From an uncultured Candidatus Saccharibacteria bacterium (GTDB lineage: Bacteria; Patescibacteriota; Saccharimonadia; Saccharimonadales; Saccharimonadaceae): a DNA stretch of 64,000 nucleotides. Where the stretch lies: NCBI GenBank assembly GCA_945873065.1, contig CAMCBN010000001.1:212534-276533 (forward strand), given 5' to 3'. This document shows, piece by piece, positions 18,327-26,419 of this stretch (positions are counted from its first letter, which is position 1; each line of letters begins with the position of its first letter). Made by a program: the position numbers and the translations under genes. The notes below the pieces were generated by a model, which was given only the letters and a program-made list of their open reading frames with translations, did not search any database and was not told the DNA's origin.

Positions 18327-19448
18327 ATGAGCAAACAACCGAGGTTGGCGATCGTCTGTGATTTTTTGACTACTATGGGTGGTGCCGAAAATGTCGTGTT
18401 GGCGATGCACGAGGTGTTCCCTGATGCACCAATTTATACAGCAGTATACAAGCCAGAAGCTGTGCCACAATTTGCAGAGCTCGATGTCCGTCCATCTTAT
18501 CTACAGCGGTTGCCAAGAGCTATTCGCAAATATCACAAGCTCTTACCGACTTTGGCGGTGAAGGCAATGCGTCGGATTAACCTTTCAGAATTTGATATTA
18601 TTCTGACTGGCTCGTACCTTCACGGACATCAGGTCAGAAAGACTCGTCCCGACCAGGTCATCATTAATTATTGTCATACCCCACCAAGATATTATTGGAG
18701 CCATTATGATGAGTACAGACGTGACCCCGGCTATGGTTCGTTAAACCCGTTGATTCGTACGCTAATGCCCCTGATGGTGCCACATCAGCGCAAACTTGAT
18801 TTACGGGCAGCACGTCAAGTCGATGTGTTTATCGCTAATTCGACAGAAACGCAACGACGTATAGCAAAATATTATGATCGAAAGAGTGTAGTTATTCATC
18901 CACCAGTAGAAACGACTCGCTTTCAACCATTACTACAGCGGGGCGATCACTATGTGACGATTGGTCGCCAGCTACCGTATAAACGTTACGATTTAGCGGT
19001 GATGGCTGCTACGAAATTAGGTAAAAAATTAATAGTATTTGGTAGTGGGCCATCGCACGAAAAATTAGTCGAAATCGCTGGACCTACCATAGAGTTTCGT
19101 ACAGATCGTTTCGGTGATGCTAGCGACACTGAGTATGAAAAAATAATAAATACAGCCAAGGGGTTTATTTATCCAGCTGAGGAGGACTTTGGTATAGTGA
19201 GCGTCGAAGCGCTTGCAGCGGGGGCGCCTGTGATTGGGCTTGGTCGTGGTGGGACGCTAGACATAGTATCTTCACCAGAAGTAGGAGTATTGTTTGATCG
19301 TCAAACGACGATCAGTGTTGCTCGAGCTATTGAACAAGCTGAACAGCGACAATTTAATCCGTTGACACTTCATCGAGTAGCGCAGCGTTTTGACAAAACT
19401 TTATTTATGACAAAATTGCGCAAAATAGTCAATGATCACGCGCCGTAA
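18327..19448 (+). CDS. Family 4 glycosyltransferase (WbaZ/mannosyltransferase-like)
   Basis: 373 residues, GT-B fold. N-terminal CDFLTTMGGAENVVLAMHEV is the acceptor-domain Gly-rich loop, YCHTPPRYYW is typical of WbaZ-type enzymes, TIGRQLPYKRYDLAV starts the donor domain, and EEDFGIVSVEALAAGAPVIG carries the E-x7-E retaining-GT motif. Monocistronic, 42 bp after glmS, with its own leaderless promoter. Sugar specificity is inferred only from family. Confidence 0.88.
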   Translation: MSKQPRLAIVCDFLTTMGGAENVVLAMHEVFPDAPIYTAVYKPEAVPQFAELDVRPSYLQRLPRAIRKYHKLLPTLAVKAMRRINLSEFDIILTGSYLHGHQVRKTRPDQVIINYCHTPPRYYWSHYDEYRRDPGYGSLNPLIRTLMPLMVPHQRKLDLRAARQVDVFIANSTETQRRIAKYYDRKSVVIHPPVETTRFQPLLQRGDHYVTIGRQLPYKRYDLAVMAATKLGKKLIVFGSGPSHEKLVEIAGPTIEFRTDRFGDASDTEYEKIINTAKGFIYPAEEDFGIVSVEALAAGAPVIGLGRGGTLDIVSSPEVGVLFDRQTTISVARAIEQAEQRQFNPLTLHRVAQRFDKTLFMTKLRKIVNDHAP

Positions 19449-19525
19449 AATTTAAGTCAGCAAGACTAGTTTGTGTACGAAAATGTCTAGCATATTTATA
19501 GTTATTGATGGCCGCGACCCGTGGT

Positions 19526-20962
19526 TTATTTAGCGCCAGTTTTGCGTAGTACTACACCGATAGTTTTGAATAATATTTTGATGTCAAGCCAAAAGCTCCA
19601 GTTCTGTGCATAAAATAACTCTAGCTCTATACGCTCATCAAAGCTAAGATTAGATCGTCCTGAAACTTGCCACAACCCTGTCACACCAGACTTTACACTG
19701 TGAAGTAAAGCTGTCCGTGTCGAGCTAAATTTCACTTCTTGAGGCAGGATCGGCCGTGGTCCTACCAAACTCAGATCACCGCGCAAAACGTTAATAATCT
19801 GTGGTAGTTCGTCGAGTGAGGTCGCACGCAAGAAATTACCAAAGCGTGTGATACGAGGATCACGTTCAACCTTACGGTGTTCTTCATATTCCTGTGCTAG
19901 ATCTTCTCGCCCCATGTCGCGAAATTCGTCGGCGGCATCACGTTTGCCATATTGGGGGCCCATGCTACGAAATTTGATCAAATTAATCGGTTCGGAGTAG
20001 CGACTGAGTCGTTTTGAGATGTAAAACACTGGCCCTGGATTGGCGATTTTTTGCAGGATGATGAGGATTAGAAAAACAGGCGACAACAAAATGAGTAGTA
20101 CCGCAGACACTAACACATCAAAGATTCGTTTTGCGATTTCCCCCCAACCTATAAGAGGCGTCTGGCTGACGGTGATCATAGGATACCCAAGAAAAACATC
20201 GATCGTATTTTTACCAGTGTAAAATTCTGGTTCACCGGGGATAAAATTGTATTGAATATGGTTTATTTGTGAAGCACCTAATACTTTCTGGTTTTTTTCT
20301 TCATCTTCATATAGATTGGTCTGGATGATGGTGTCGATTCGTAGTTTTTTGATTTGTTTCAACGCTGGATCAAGTGTAGCAAAATGGACAACATCTAGTC
20401 CTGGCGGAACATATCGCTTCGGTCCAGCTAGCGCGACTACTTGGAAGCCAGATTTGTAAGTCGTCGAGATCGACTTGGCTATATCGCGTGTGGCTGGTGA
20501 TGTACCAATGATCATGACACGGTTTACGCCATGGTTGTACTGGAACAGCCAGCTGCGAACGAGCCGAAATATCTCACGTACAATACCTATTGTCAAAAAC
20601 GAACCAACTGTTACATACATAGCGACCAGGCGTGCTGGGAAGATATAGATACGCGTCCCGTACTCCCACCCAATTATTAGCAATATACCCATGAAAGTGC
20701 CCAATATCAATCGCCCCCATTCAACTAGTCGTCGGTTATAGACGTTCGCACTATACAGGCCGAGTGACGCAAACAAAATAATCCAGATAGGCGCGATGAC
20801 AGCGAACCCGAGTAGGTAATCTGTCGCATACACTGTGTGAAGTAGATCACGATGGTCGATTTGTGTACGAACATAGTATGCGATAAAAAACACAGCCATC
20901 AAAACAACAAAGTCGAGACCAATAAGAATAAGGCTATAAAATTTCGTATTTTTGGAAGGCAT
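19526..20962 (-). CDS. Initiating sugar-phosphate transferase (polyprenyl glycosylphosphotransferase)
   Basis: 478 residues. Four to five N-terminal membrane helices, a CoA-binding-like cytoplasmic domain (VMIIGTSPATRDIAKSI), then a hydrophobic hairpin and the bacterial sugar transferase domain: KRIFDVLVSAVLLILLSPVF, INLIKFRSM, RITRFGNFLRATSLDELPQ and LSLVGPRP. It loads the first sugar-1-phosphate onto undecaprenyl phosphate and so starts repeat-unit synthesis (WbaP/WcaJ type). A TATAGT box lies 10 bases before the ATG. Divergent from the polymerase/ligase gene. Confidence 0.92.
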   Translation of the reverse strand: MPSKNTKFYSLILIGLDFVVLMAVFFIAYYVRTQIDHRDLLHTVYATDYLLGFAVIAPIWIILFASLGLYSANVYNRRLVEWGRLILGTFMGILLIIGWEYGTRIYIFPARLVAMYVTVGSFLTIGIVREIFRLVRSWLFQYNHGVNRVMIIGTSPATRDIAKSISTTYKSGFQVVALAGPKRYVPPGLDVVHFATLDPALKQIKKLRIDTIIQTNLYEDEEKNQKVLGASQINHIQYNFIPGEPEFYTGKNTIDVFLGYPMITVSQTPLIGWGEIAKRIFDVLVSAVLLILLSPVFLILIILQKIANPGPVFYISKRLSRYSEPINLIKFRSMGPQYGKRDAADEFRDMGREDLAQEYEEHRKVERDPRITRFGNFLRATSLDELPQIINVLRGDLSLVGPRPILPQEVKFSSTRTALLHSVKSGVTGLWQVSGRSNLSFDERIELELFYAQNWSFWLDIKILFKTIGVVLRKTGAK

Positions 20963-20972
20963 AACAACTGTT

Positions 20973-20978
20973 ACTATA
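20973..20978 (-). promoter_or_regulatory. -10 box for the sugar transferase gene
   Basis: TATAGT, 10-base gap, ATG at 20962. Confidence 0.4.
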
Positions 20979-21000
20979 TCATTTTTTGCTAGATATTTGC

Positions 21001-21006
21001 TACACT
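21001..21006 (+). promoter_or_regulatory. -10 box for the O-antigen-ligase-like gene
   Basis: TACACT, 6-base gap (AAATAC), then GTG at 21013; this supports the GTG over an ATG at 20986, which lies upstream of the box. Confidence 0.6.
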
Positions 21007-21012
21007 AAATAC

Positions 21013-22335
21013 GTGAAGCGATTATTTCTTGAAAAGATTCCCGCTTGGTTGCTTATTGTTATATTTTTTGGGCTTGTTTTGCACACCCCAGTAACGGTAT
21101 GGTTGTCATCGCAATGGCCGGGTGTGGGGTTATTTGCTAAGTCATGGAAAGAGGTTTTACTCATTGTCGTGTATACTATGCTGGCTGTCGATGTGACATA
21201 CCGTCATCAGTGGCATCGTTGGTTATCAGATCGGCTAGTCTGGCTGCCTCTATTGTTTGCGATGTGGCATGTGGCGGTTATGATTATTGCGCCACAATCA
21301 TTGCTGGCTACAGTCGTGGGGTTGATGGTTGATTTACGATTTGTAGCGTTTTTTGTAGCAATTTATATCTTCACTCATAATTATCCGTATTATCGAAAGT
21401 ATTTTTTGCGTGCATTATTAGCTGGTGTAGTTGTTGTTATTGGGTTCGCTATGTTGCAACTCATATTGCCACGAGACATCTTAGCTACGATTGGTTACAG
21501 TCAGCAGACAATTTTACCATACCAGACAGTTGATTCTAATGAGTCGTTTGTTCGTATCAACAGTACACTACGTGGGCCCAACCCGCTAGGGGCATATGCG
21601 AGTGTGGTCGTAGTAAGTATCATCGTTTATGCTGTTGTGTATTGGCGAGCGCTATCACGCAAACAGCAATGTGGTATAGTAGGGTGCTTGGTAGCTGTCA
21701 TGTTGACTCTCGTGCAAAGTTATTCTCGGTCAGCATGGTTAGCGACGGGTGTTGGAGTGGCTGTGATTATTATGACAATTAGTCGTGCTCGATATAACTT
21801 TTTTATACGAAGTTCTCGGAAACTATGGGCTGTCATTGGGGTTTTGGTTGTTTCTGTATTATGCATGGTATTATTGTTTCAGACGAACACTTTCAAGACG
21901 GTTATTTTTCATGATGATGTCGAACACGGTCCTATACAGACGTCTGATAGCGATAGAATAATATCATTACAGAATGGTCTGCGTCGAGTTGTAGAGCAGC
22001 CATTTGGTGCTGGTGTCGGTAGTACTGGTTCGGCATCGGTTCGTGATGGGCACCCAATGATTATCGAAAATCAATATTTGTTCGTTGCGCATGAGGTTGG
22101 TATTATCGGATTATTGATTTTTGTTGCATTAACAGCATCTGTACTGGTAAAATTATGGTGTCGGCAGTCTGATTGGCTGTCGATAGCTATTTTTGCTAGC
22201 GGAACTGGGCTAAGTGTGATAGGATTATTCTTACCAGTTTTTGTTGACGACGTTGTGTCGATGCTTTGGTGGGGGCTGGCAGGATTAGTGATAACGGAGA
22301 ATATAGATGACAAGCCCAACGCGAAAACAGCGTGA
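21013..22335 (+). CDS. O-antigen ligase/polymerase-like membrane protein
   Basis: 440 residues, about ten transmembrane helices, with the Wzy_C-type central part: a periplasmic loop RINSTLRGPNPLGAYASVVV, QSYSRSAWLATGVGVA (conserved Arg-containing block) and a second loop ending in GHPMIIENQYLFVAHEVGI. Such proteins polymerise or ligate lipid-linked glycan. The GTG start at 21013 is chosen by the -10 box. The 3' end overlaps the LexA-like gene by 29 bp. Confidence 0.82.
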   Translation: MKRLFLEKIPAWLLIVIFFGLVLHTPVTVWLSSQWPGVGLFAKSWKEVLLIVVYTMLAVDVTYRHQWHRWLSDRLVWLPLLFAMWHVAVMIIAPQSLLATVVGLMVDLRFVAFFVAIYIFTHNYPYYRKYFLRALLAGVVVVIGFAMLQLILPRDILATIGYSQQTILPYQTVDSNESFVRINSTLRGPNPLGAYASVVVVSIIVYAVVYWRALSRKQQCGIVGCLVAVMLTLVQSYSRSAWLATGVGVAVIIMTISRARYNFFIRSSRKLWAVIGVLVVSVLCMVLLFQTNTFKTVIFHDDVEHGPIQTSDSDRIISLQNGLRRVVEQPFGAGVGSTGSASVRDGHPMIIENQYLFVAHEVGIIGLLIFVALTASVLVKLWCRQSDWLSIAIFASGTGLSVIGLFLPVFVDDVVSMLWWGLAGLVITENIDDKPNAKTA

Positions 22336-22672
22336 TTTACTCACATTTATTGATACTTTCATTAAAAGCAACGGTTATGGCCCGAGCTACAGGGAAATAA
22401 TGCGTGCATTCGACTATAAGTCTGTGAGTACAGTAGCTGCTCATGTCAATGGTCTGATAGTGCGTGGTTTTTTGGTAAAAAAAGATAATTCAGCACGAAG
22501 CCTTCAGGTAGTGGCACCAAAATCAGCGGGAGACCCTGAAGTCGTTGTTGCGCCAGTTGAGCAGGTCATACAGGCAAAGATCGCTGCTCTTGAGCAGCAA
22601 CCAGATACAGAGCAGGATATAAAAATATTACAAAAGGCTCTTGAAATTCTAACTAATAACTCCCCTGCGTAG
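22307..22672 (+). CDS. LexA-type winged-helix DNA-binding protein without protease domain
   Basis: 121 residues. Residues 1-68 match the LexA N-terminal domain: RKQRDLLTFIDTFIKSNGYGPSYREI, then VSTVAAHVNGLIVRGFLVKK (recognition helix and wing) and ARSLQVV. The S24 peptidase domain with the Ala-Gly cleavage site and Ser-Lys dyad is absent; instead there is a 50-residue Gln/Glu-rich helical tail. It therefore cannot self-cleave like classical LexA. It begins inside the polymerase gene, so expression is probably coupled to it. A regulatory role is likely; its targets are unknown. Confidence 0.75.
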   Translation: MTSPTRKQRDLLTFIDTFIKSNGYGPSYREIMRAFDYKSVSTVAAHVNGLIVRGFLVKKDNSARSLQVVAPKSAGDPEVVVAPVEQVIQAKIAALEQQPDTEQDIKILQKALEILTNNSPA

Positions 22673-22686
22673 GGTTATAAAGATGT

Positions 22687-22692
22687 TATACT
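22687..22692 (+). promoter_or_regulatory. -10 box for the serine hydrolase gene
   Basis: TATACT, 7-base gap (GATACTT), then ATG at 22700. Confidence 0.62.
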
Positions 22693-22699
22693 GATACTT

Positions 22700-24451
22700 A
22701 TGATGCAACAACCTCCGCAGCGGAGATATCAACAGATACGCAAGAAAAAAGTCATTGACATTTCGGCCTGGCGATTGCCGTTGGTGCGTTTTCGCTGGAA
22801 TCGTCGCAAGACATTCATCACAATCGGTGTGGTGTTTGGTTTGAGTATACTATTTCAAGTTATATATCCAGGTGATATGTTGCCAATAAATGCCCATATC
22901 GACGGTGTAGCAGTTGGTGGTAAAACACGAGCTGATGCGGCGAAAAAGCTTGATGAAGCTTATAAACAATATTCTGTACAACTTGTCGGTGATGGTAAGA
23001 CTATAGCGACACCAACTCTGGAAAAGCTTGCTATGCAAGTGCACAACACAGAGCGAGTAGAAAATGTTCAATATCCGTGGTATTGGCGGATTATTCCTCT
23101 ATCATCCTTGTGGTGGCAACCAAGCGTGTCAGAATCGCCTCGTGTAGTTATGACTGATCAAACAAAACAGTATATTGATTCGGTAATTATGCCAGTATGC
23201 AAACGGGCCCCAGTCAATGCCACCCTCAAAGTAGCGAGTGGTAAGCTCAGCGTAGTCCCGTCGCAGCGTGGTGGTGAGTGTGAACGTTCAGCAGTAGAGC
23301 ACAGCATTGGGGCGATTAACCCGATATTAACGATTAAAACATCGGTTGACATACCAATGAAGGGTATTGAGCCAACTATCAGCACCAAAGAGGCTGAGAT
23401 GTTACAAAAAGACCTTACCAAAACAATAGGCCGAGGGGTTTCTTTACAAGTCAAAGATGAAACCGTGATTATTCCGGCAAATGAGATTATTCAATGGATA
23501 ACAACAGCAGTACAAGATAAAAAAATAGAAGCTTCTATAGGTGTTACGCAGGCGCAGCCATATCTTGCTAAAAACGTAGCACCTAAGGTTGCTGTCGCAC
23601 CAGGAGTGACACGAGTCACGACCTTTGATTTTAGTGAGACATCGCGCAGCAATGGGTCGCCAGGACGCGCATTAGACCTTGAGGCAACTACTCAACAGTT
23701 AACGAAAGTGATTCGTGGTAATCAAGCTAAAGCAGCAGCGGTGACAAAAGTGATTCAACCAACGGTCGAGTATTCCCGCAAGTATAGTTCGACAGATAGC
23801 GGTCTTAACGCTCTTCTGAAGCAGTACGCCGATGATCATCCGGGTACTTATGGCGTTTCTATGATAGAGTTGGACGGCCAGAAGCGATCTGCTAATTACA
23901 ATGGTGATAAACAGTTCGTGACGGCTAGTACATACAAGCTGTACGTTGGTTACAGCGTACTGAAGAGAGTAGAATCAAGTGGTTGGCGTTGGGAGGATAA
24001 CCAGTCATGTTTTAATAAAATGATCAGTCTGAGTGATAATGCTTGCGCCGAAAATTTCTTGCGAGTGATTGGCTTATCTGAAGTCACAAAAGATGCTAAA
24101 GGAGCGGGGTTTAATAGTACAACTTTCATGAAATCGGGGGGGCCATTTACTACGCCAAATGACTTAGCACGTTTCATGGGGATGCTCGAATCGGGCCAAG
24201 GGCTTAATAACAATAGTCGTGAACGATTTCTGTCAGCATTAAAGGCTAACGTATATCGTAAGGGTATACCAGCTGGAGCTAATGGTACTGTAGCTGATAA
24301 AGTTGGATTTTTGAATGGATTATTGCACGACTCCGCTATTGTTTATAGCCCGCACGGTAGGTATACGCTTGCTATTATGACCGATGGTAGTAGCTGGGCG
24401 AACATTGCTGAGCTAACAAAAAAAATAGAAGAAGTGCGCAATCAGTCGTAG
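22700..24451 (+). CDS. Membrane-anchored beta-lactamase-fold serine hydrolase with peptidoglycan-binding-type N-terminal domain
   Basis: 583 residues. A basic N-terminus and one membrane helix (about 35-55) are followed by a putative PG_binding_4-like domain (HIDGVAVGGKTRADAAKKLD), a second related segment, and from about residue 365 a class A beta-lactamase-like domain. The catalytic SxxK is STYK at about 410-413, the second motif SDN at about 445-447, and the KxG-type block DKVGF is near 533. The combination suggests a wall-associated carboxypeptidase/endopeptidase or penicillin-interacting enzyme rather than a secreted resistance lactamase. Own leaderless promoter. Confidence 0.8.
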   Translation: MMQQPPQRRYQQIRKKKVIDISAWRLPLVRFRWNRRKTFITIGVVFGLSILFQVIYPGDMLPINAHIDGVAVGGKTRADAAKKLDEAYKQYSVQLVGDGKTIATPTLEKLAMQVHNTERVENVQYPWYWRIIPLSSLWWQPSVSESPRVVMTDQTKQYIDSVIMPVCKRAPVNATLKVASGKLSVVPSQRGGECERSAVEHSIGAINPILTIKTSVDIPMKGIEPTISTKEAEMLQKDLTKTIGRGVSLQVKDETVIIPANEIIQWITTAVQDKKIEASIGVTQAQPYLAKNVAPKVAVAPGVTRVTTFDFSETSRSNGSPGRALDLEATTQQLTKVIRGNQAKAAAVTKVIQPTVEYSRKYSSTDSGLNALLKQYADDHPGTYGVSMIELDGQKRSANYNGDKQFVTASTYKLYVGYSVLKRVESSGWRWEDNQSCFNKMISLSDNACAENFLRVIGLSEVTKDAKGAGFNSTTFMKSGGPFTTPNDLARFMGMLESGQGLNNNSRERFLSALKANVYRKGIPAGANGTVADKVGFLNGLLHDSAIVYSPHGRYTLAIMTDGSSWANIAELTKKIEEVRNQS

Positions 24452-24475
24452 TTGTTTGTTTTATTAAAGTACCTC

Positions 24476-24505
24476 TTGACGAACAGCCTGTATTACCGCT
24501 ATACT
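24476..24505 (+). promoter_or_regulatory. Promoter of tRNA-Asn
   Basis: TTGACG, 18-base spacer, TATACT; the tRNA begins 10 bases later. The same geometry is found at tRNA-Lys. Confidence 0.75.
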
Positions 24506-24515
24506 TACAGAGTAG

Positions 24516-24590
24516 TCCGGAGTAGCTCAGTGGTAGAGCGGGTCGCTGTTAACGATTAGGTCGCTGGTTCGAGCCCAGTCTCCGGAGCCA
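24516..24590 (+). tRNA. tRNA-Asn (GUU)
   Basis: Cloverleaf folds fully: acceptor TCCGGAG with CTCCGGA, D arm GCTC/GAGC, anticodon stem GGTCG/CGATT with loop CTGTTAA (anticodon GTT), T arm with TTCGAGC, discriminator G and encoded CCA. A truncated recombinase gene runs into its 3' half on the opposite strand, so this tRNA is the likely integration site of the following island. Confidence 0.97.
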
Positions 24591-24887
24591 ATTTTGAGAA
24601 TTAGAGCTGTCTAGCACACTTGCGAAAGGCTTCAACAGAGGTAGTTGAAGCCTTTTTGCTTTCAAAGTAGGGTTCGCAAGTAGCATACGCAGAATTTTGT
24701 TCTTTTGCTCTGGTTGCGAACGCTCAAAGATATTTTTAGCTTTTGACGCCAGTTCTAACAGATAAGCAGAGGTGAGTTGGAAGGACGTATCGTTATTTGT
24801 GTACTCAACCAACTTACGGTCAAGGTCTTCCATTTCGGTCTTATACTTCATTACGTATTTGTCATACTCATCGACAGTAATCCCCCC
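24549..24887 (-). pseudogene. Serine recombinase, C-terminal fragment
   Basis: About 112 codons are readable. The sequence EYDKYVMKYKTEMEDLDRKL is a coiled-coil segment, then SAYLLELASKAKNIFERSQ, KNKILRMLLANPTLKAKRLQ and LPLLKPFASVL, which together match the last 100 residues of large serine recombinases (from memory of the family). The catalytic serine domain, recombinase domain and zinc ribbon are missing; the frame simply runs into the DUF4238 gene at a GGGGGG tract. The last dozen residues are encoded by the antisense of tRNA-Asn, as expected if the element integrated there. Non-functional remnant. Confidence 0.7.
24625..24660 (+). terminator. Intrinsic terminator after tRNA-Asn
   Basis: Perfect 12-bp stem AAAGGCTTCAAC / GTTGAAGCCTTT, 7-base loop, T-tract, 35 bases after the tRNA end. 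It lies within the antisense recombinase fragment. Confidence 0.6.
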
Positions 24888-25837
24888 TATGTTACTGACG
24901 CTGGCTTGCCTGTATAAAACTGAAGCAAATCTTCAAGGTATTCTTTACTGCTGGCGTAAGCGTAGTCTTTTGAGTAAATGACTAGCAGTCGGTTTATTTC
25001 AATCATCGCCCTATCGTCCGCTAGGGCGTGTCGTTTCTGCTTCTTACCAGATATTAGAGGGTCAACAAGTTCAATGAGTATTTCAGGTGTCAGTGCAAGG
25101 TAGTGTCGTCTTTGTGCGATGTGGTTGCTGTACATTTTTTCAATCATTGTTTTGCCAGTATTATTGAAGACCTCAATAACGGGCGTATCAGTCGTAATGA
25201 ACTTTTTCGACCCTTTAGCAAGGTAGAACCGCCATTTCTTTATAACGAACCATCTATAAAATTCTTCGCAGTGGGCAATTAGGTTCAGGTGGTTGATGTT
25301 GTTCTCAAAAGTTAGTTCGTATTCGCCACTTTCAAGCGTCTTTCTGGCGTCTTCAATCTGTTCAGCGGTTACTTTATGACCCTCTTTTTCCAAAGCCTCT
25401 TTAGCCCCATCAGTAAAGTTCGGGTGCGACGCCATTAGTGTAATCATCTGCTTCATACCATCAGCCATAGTCTTGTTTACTTGGTTACGCATATGAGGGC
25501 TTCTTATCCAAAGCGAAGCCATAAACCACGCCAGAATGTCTAACTGCTTGTCTGTCAGCGGTCGGTAGTTCCATATTGCGTCAACGATGTTGTCGTATTC
25601 TTTGGCAAACTTATCCTCAATTTTGCCAAAGAACAGTTCAAATACTTGGCTTGTTTCGTCTTCTTTGCCAGTTTCAACGGCGTAGTAAAAATCAGCGTAG
25701 CAAACACCACTGTACGGTTGTGCTTTTATAATTTTGCCATTTTGAATATCTAGGGTCTGCAATAAATTATCAACCGCAAATCGCTTGAAGTAAAAGCGGG
25801 GTGCGAAGTGCTGTTTCTTTGTTATTTGCTTTGTCAT
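24887..25837 (-). CDS. DUF4238 domain protein (mobile-island cargo)
   Basis: 316 residues. The opening KKQHFAPRFYFKRFAVDN is the family hallmark (H-x-x-P-x-x-Y-L/F-x-x-F), followed by FELFFGKIEDKFAKEYDNIV, WFMASLWIRSPHMRN and FITTDTPVIEVFN. DUF4238 proteins are scattered in accessory regions and have no established biochemical function; a defence or toxin role has been suggested by context only. No membrane segment. A TAAAAT box ends 6 bases before the ATG. Its stop codon lies in the GGGGGG tract where the recombinase fragment begins. Confidence 0.75.
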   Translation of the reverse strand: MTKQITKKQHFAPRFYFKRFAVDNLLQTLDIQNGKIIKAQPYSGVCYADFYYAVETGKEDETSQVFELFFGKIEDKFAKEYDNIVDAIWNYRPLTDKQLDILAWFMASLWIRSPHMRNQVNKTMADGMKQMITLMASHPNFTDGAKEALEKEGHKVTAEQIEDARKTLESGEYELTFENNINHLNLIAHCEEFYRWFVIKKWRFYLAKGSKKFITTDTPVIEVFNNTGKTMIEKMYSNHIAQRRHYLALTPEILIELVDPLISGKKQKRHALADDRAMIEINRLLVIYSKDYAYASSKEYLEDLLQFYTGKPASVT

Positions 25838-25843
25838 ACTGCT

Positions 25844-25849
25844 ATTTTA
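25844..25849 (-). promoter_or_regulatory. Possible -10 box for the DUF4238 gene
   Basis: TAAAAT, 6-base gap (AGCAGT), then ATG at 25837; same leaderless geometry as resident genes. Confidence 0.45.
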
Positions 25850-25873
25850 CAACCGTACGAGCGTATGGTGAAC

Positions 25874-25956
25874 CTAACAAACTTTCCCAACAATCTGACC
25901 ACTGTTGAGCGTATATGATTGTTGGGCTAAACGGAAAGCATACTAATTTTTGTTAG
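25874..25956. repeat. Nested inverted repeats upstream of the DUF4238 gene
   Basis: Inner pair CCCAACAATC (25886-25895) and GATTGTTGGG (25917-25926), perfect over 10 bp with a 21-base centre; outer pair CTAACAAA (25874-25881) and TTTGTTAG (25949-25956). No T-tract follows, so an operator or recombination site fits better than a terminator. Function inferred only from shape and place. Confidence 0.5.
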
Positions 25957-26013
25957 CCACGATAATCTAGCTAGGTAGTGCGTTTACAGTTTTTTGAAAA
26001 AGCGAAGGATTGG

Positions 26014-26024
26014 ACATAGGGGGG
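26014..26024 (+). repeat. 11-bp inverted repeat, right copy (left copy at 24882-24892)
   Basis: ACATAGGGGGG here and its exact reverse complement at 24882-24892 bracket the DUF4238 gene. The left copy sits at the recombinase/DUF4238 junction. Confidence 0.35.
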
Positions 26025-26037
26025 TGGGTCTAAAGTC

Positions 26038-26211
26038 CTATACGGTAGGTAGTTCAACGGCTTCTAATACGGGCAGTTCAACGTCAAGTGTTGGAAAGCC
26101 CGTAGTCAAGTCAGGCAACTGAACGTCAAGCGGCTCACATTCAAGCACAAAATCTTCCACTATGAGAAGCTCAAAGTCGTATAAGGTTAGTTCTGCTTTG
26201 GGCAGTTCCAT
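26038..26211 (-). CDS. Small acidic protein with repeated LDVELP-type motif
   Basis: 57 residues, no basic stretch, about one third Leu/Val/Ile and rich in Glu/Asp. The motif recurs as MELPKAEL, PLDVQLPDL, TLDVELPVL and AVELPTV. The ATG at 26211 follows 8 bases after the stop of a short upstream frame. No strong ribosome site; an AAGGAAG lies about 27 bases upstream. Acidic proteins of this size can be DNA mimics or antitoxins, but I see no family match. It lies within the mobile island. Confidence 0.45.
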   Translation of the reverse strand: MELPKAELTLYDFELLIVEDFVLECEPLDVQLPDLTTGFPTLDVELPVLEAVELPTV

Positions 26212-26219
26212 AGTCCGTC

Positions 26220-26329
26220 TTACGCTATCGCTAATACTTCCTTTATTTTATCAACTTCACGCTCATCATAACCAGCACTTAAAGTTCGCAACGTGTCGGC
26301 TAATGCGAGCCACGGTAGATTAGTCAAAG
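26220..26329 (-). other. Possible short coding fragment upstream of the acidic protein
   Basis: A frame ending at 26220 reads LPWLALADTLRTLSAGYDER then EVDKIKEVLAIA. It has amphipathic helical character and no ATG start in the open part; a TTG would be needed. It may be the 3' end of a lost gene of the island. Confidence 0.25.
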
Positions 26330-26351
26330 ACTCAACAGTTTGTTGAGTCTT
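26327..26351 (+). terminator. 11-bp perfect hairpin at the right side of the island
   Basis: AAGACTCAACA, 3-base loop, TGTTGAGTCTT, then ATTTTAG on the plus strand. Could be a terminator, or an operator for the small genes to its left. Confidence 0.45.
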
Positions 26352-26419
26352 ATTTTAGTTATACAGAGTTGTAGTCTGTAAGTGCTACAGTACTACATAC
26401 TTTTGTGATTTTCGGACTA

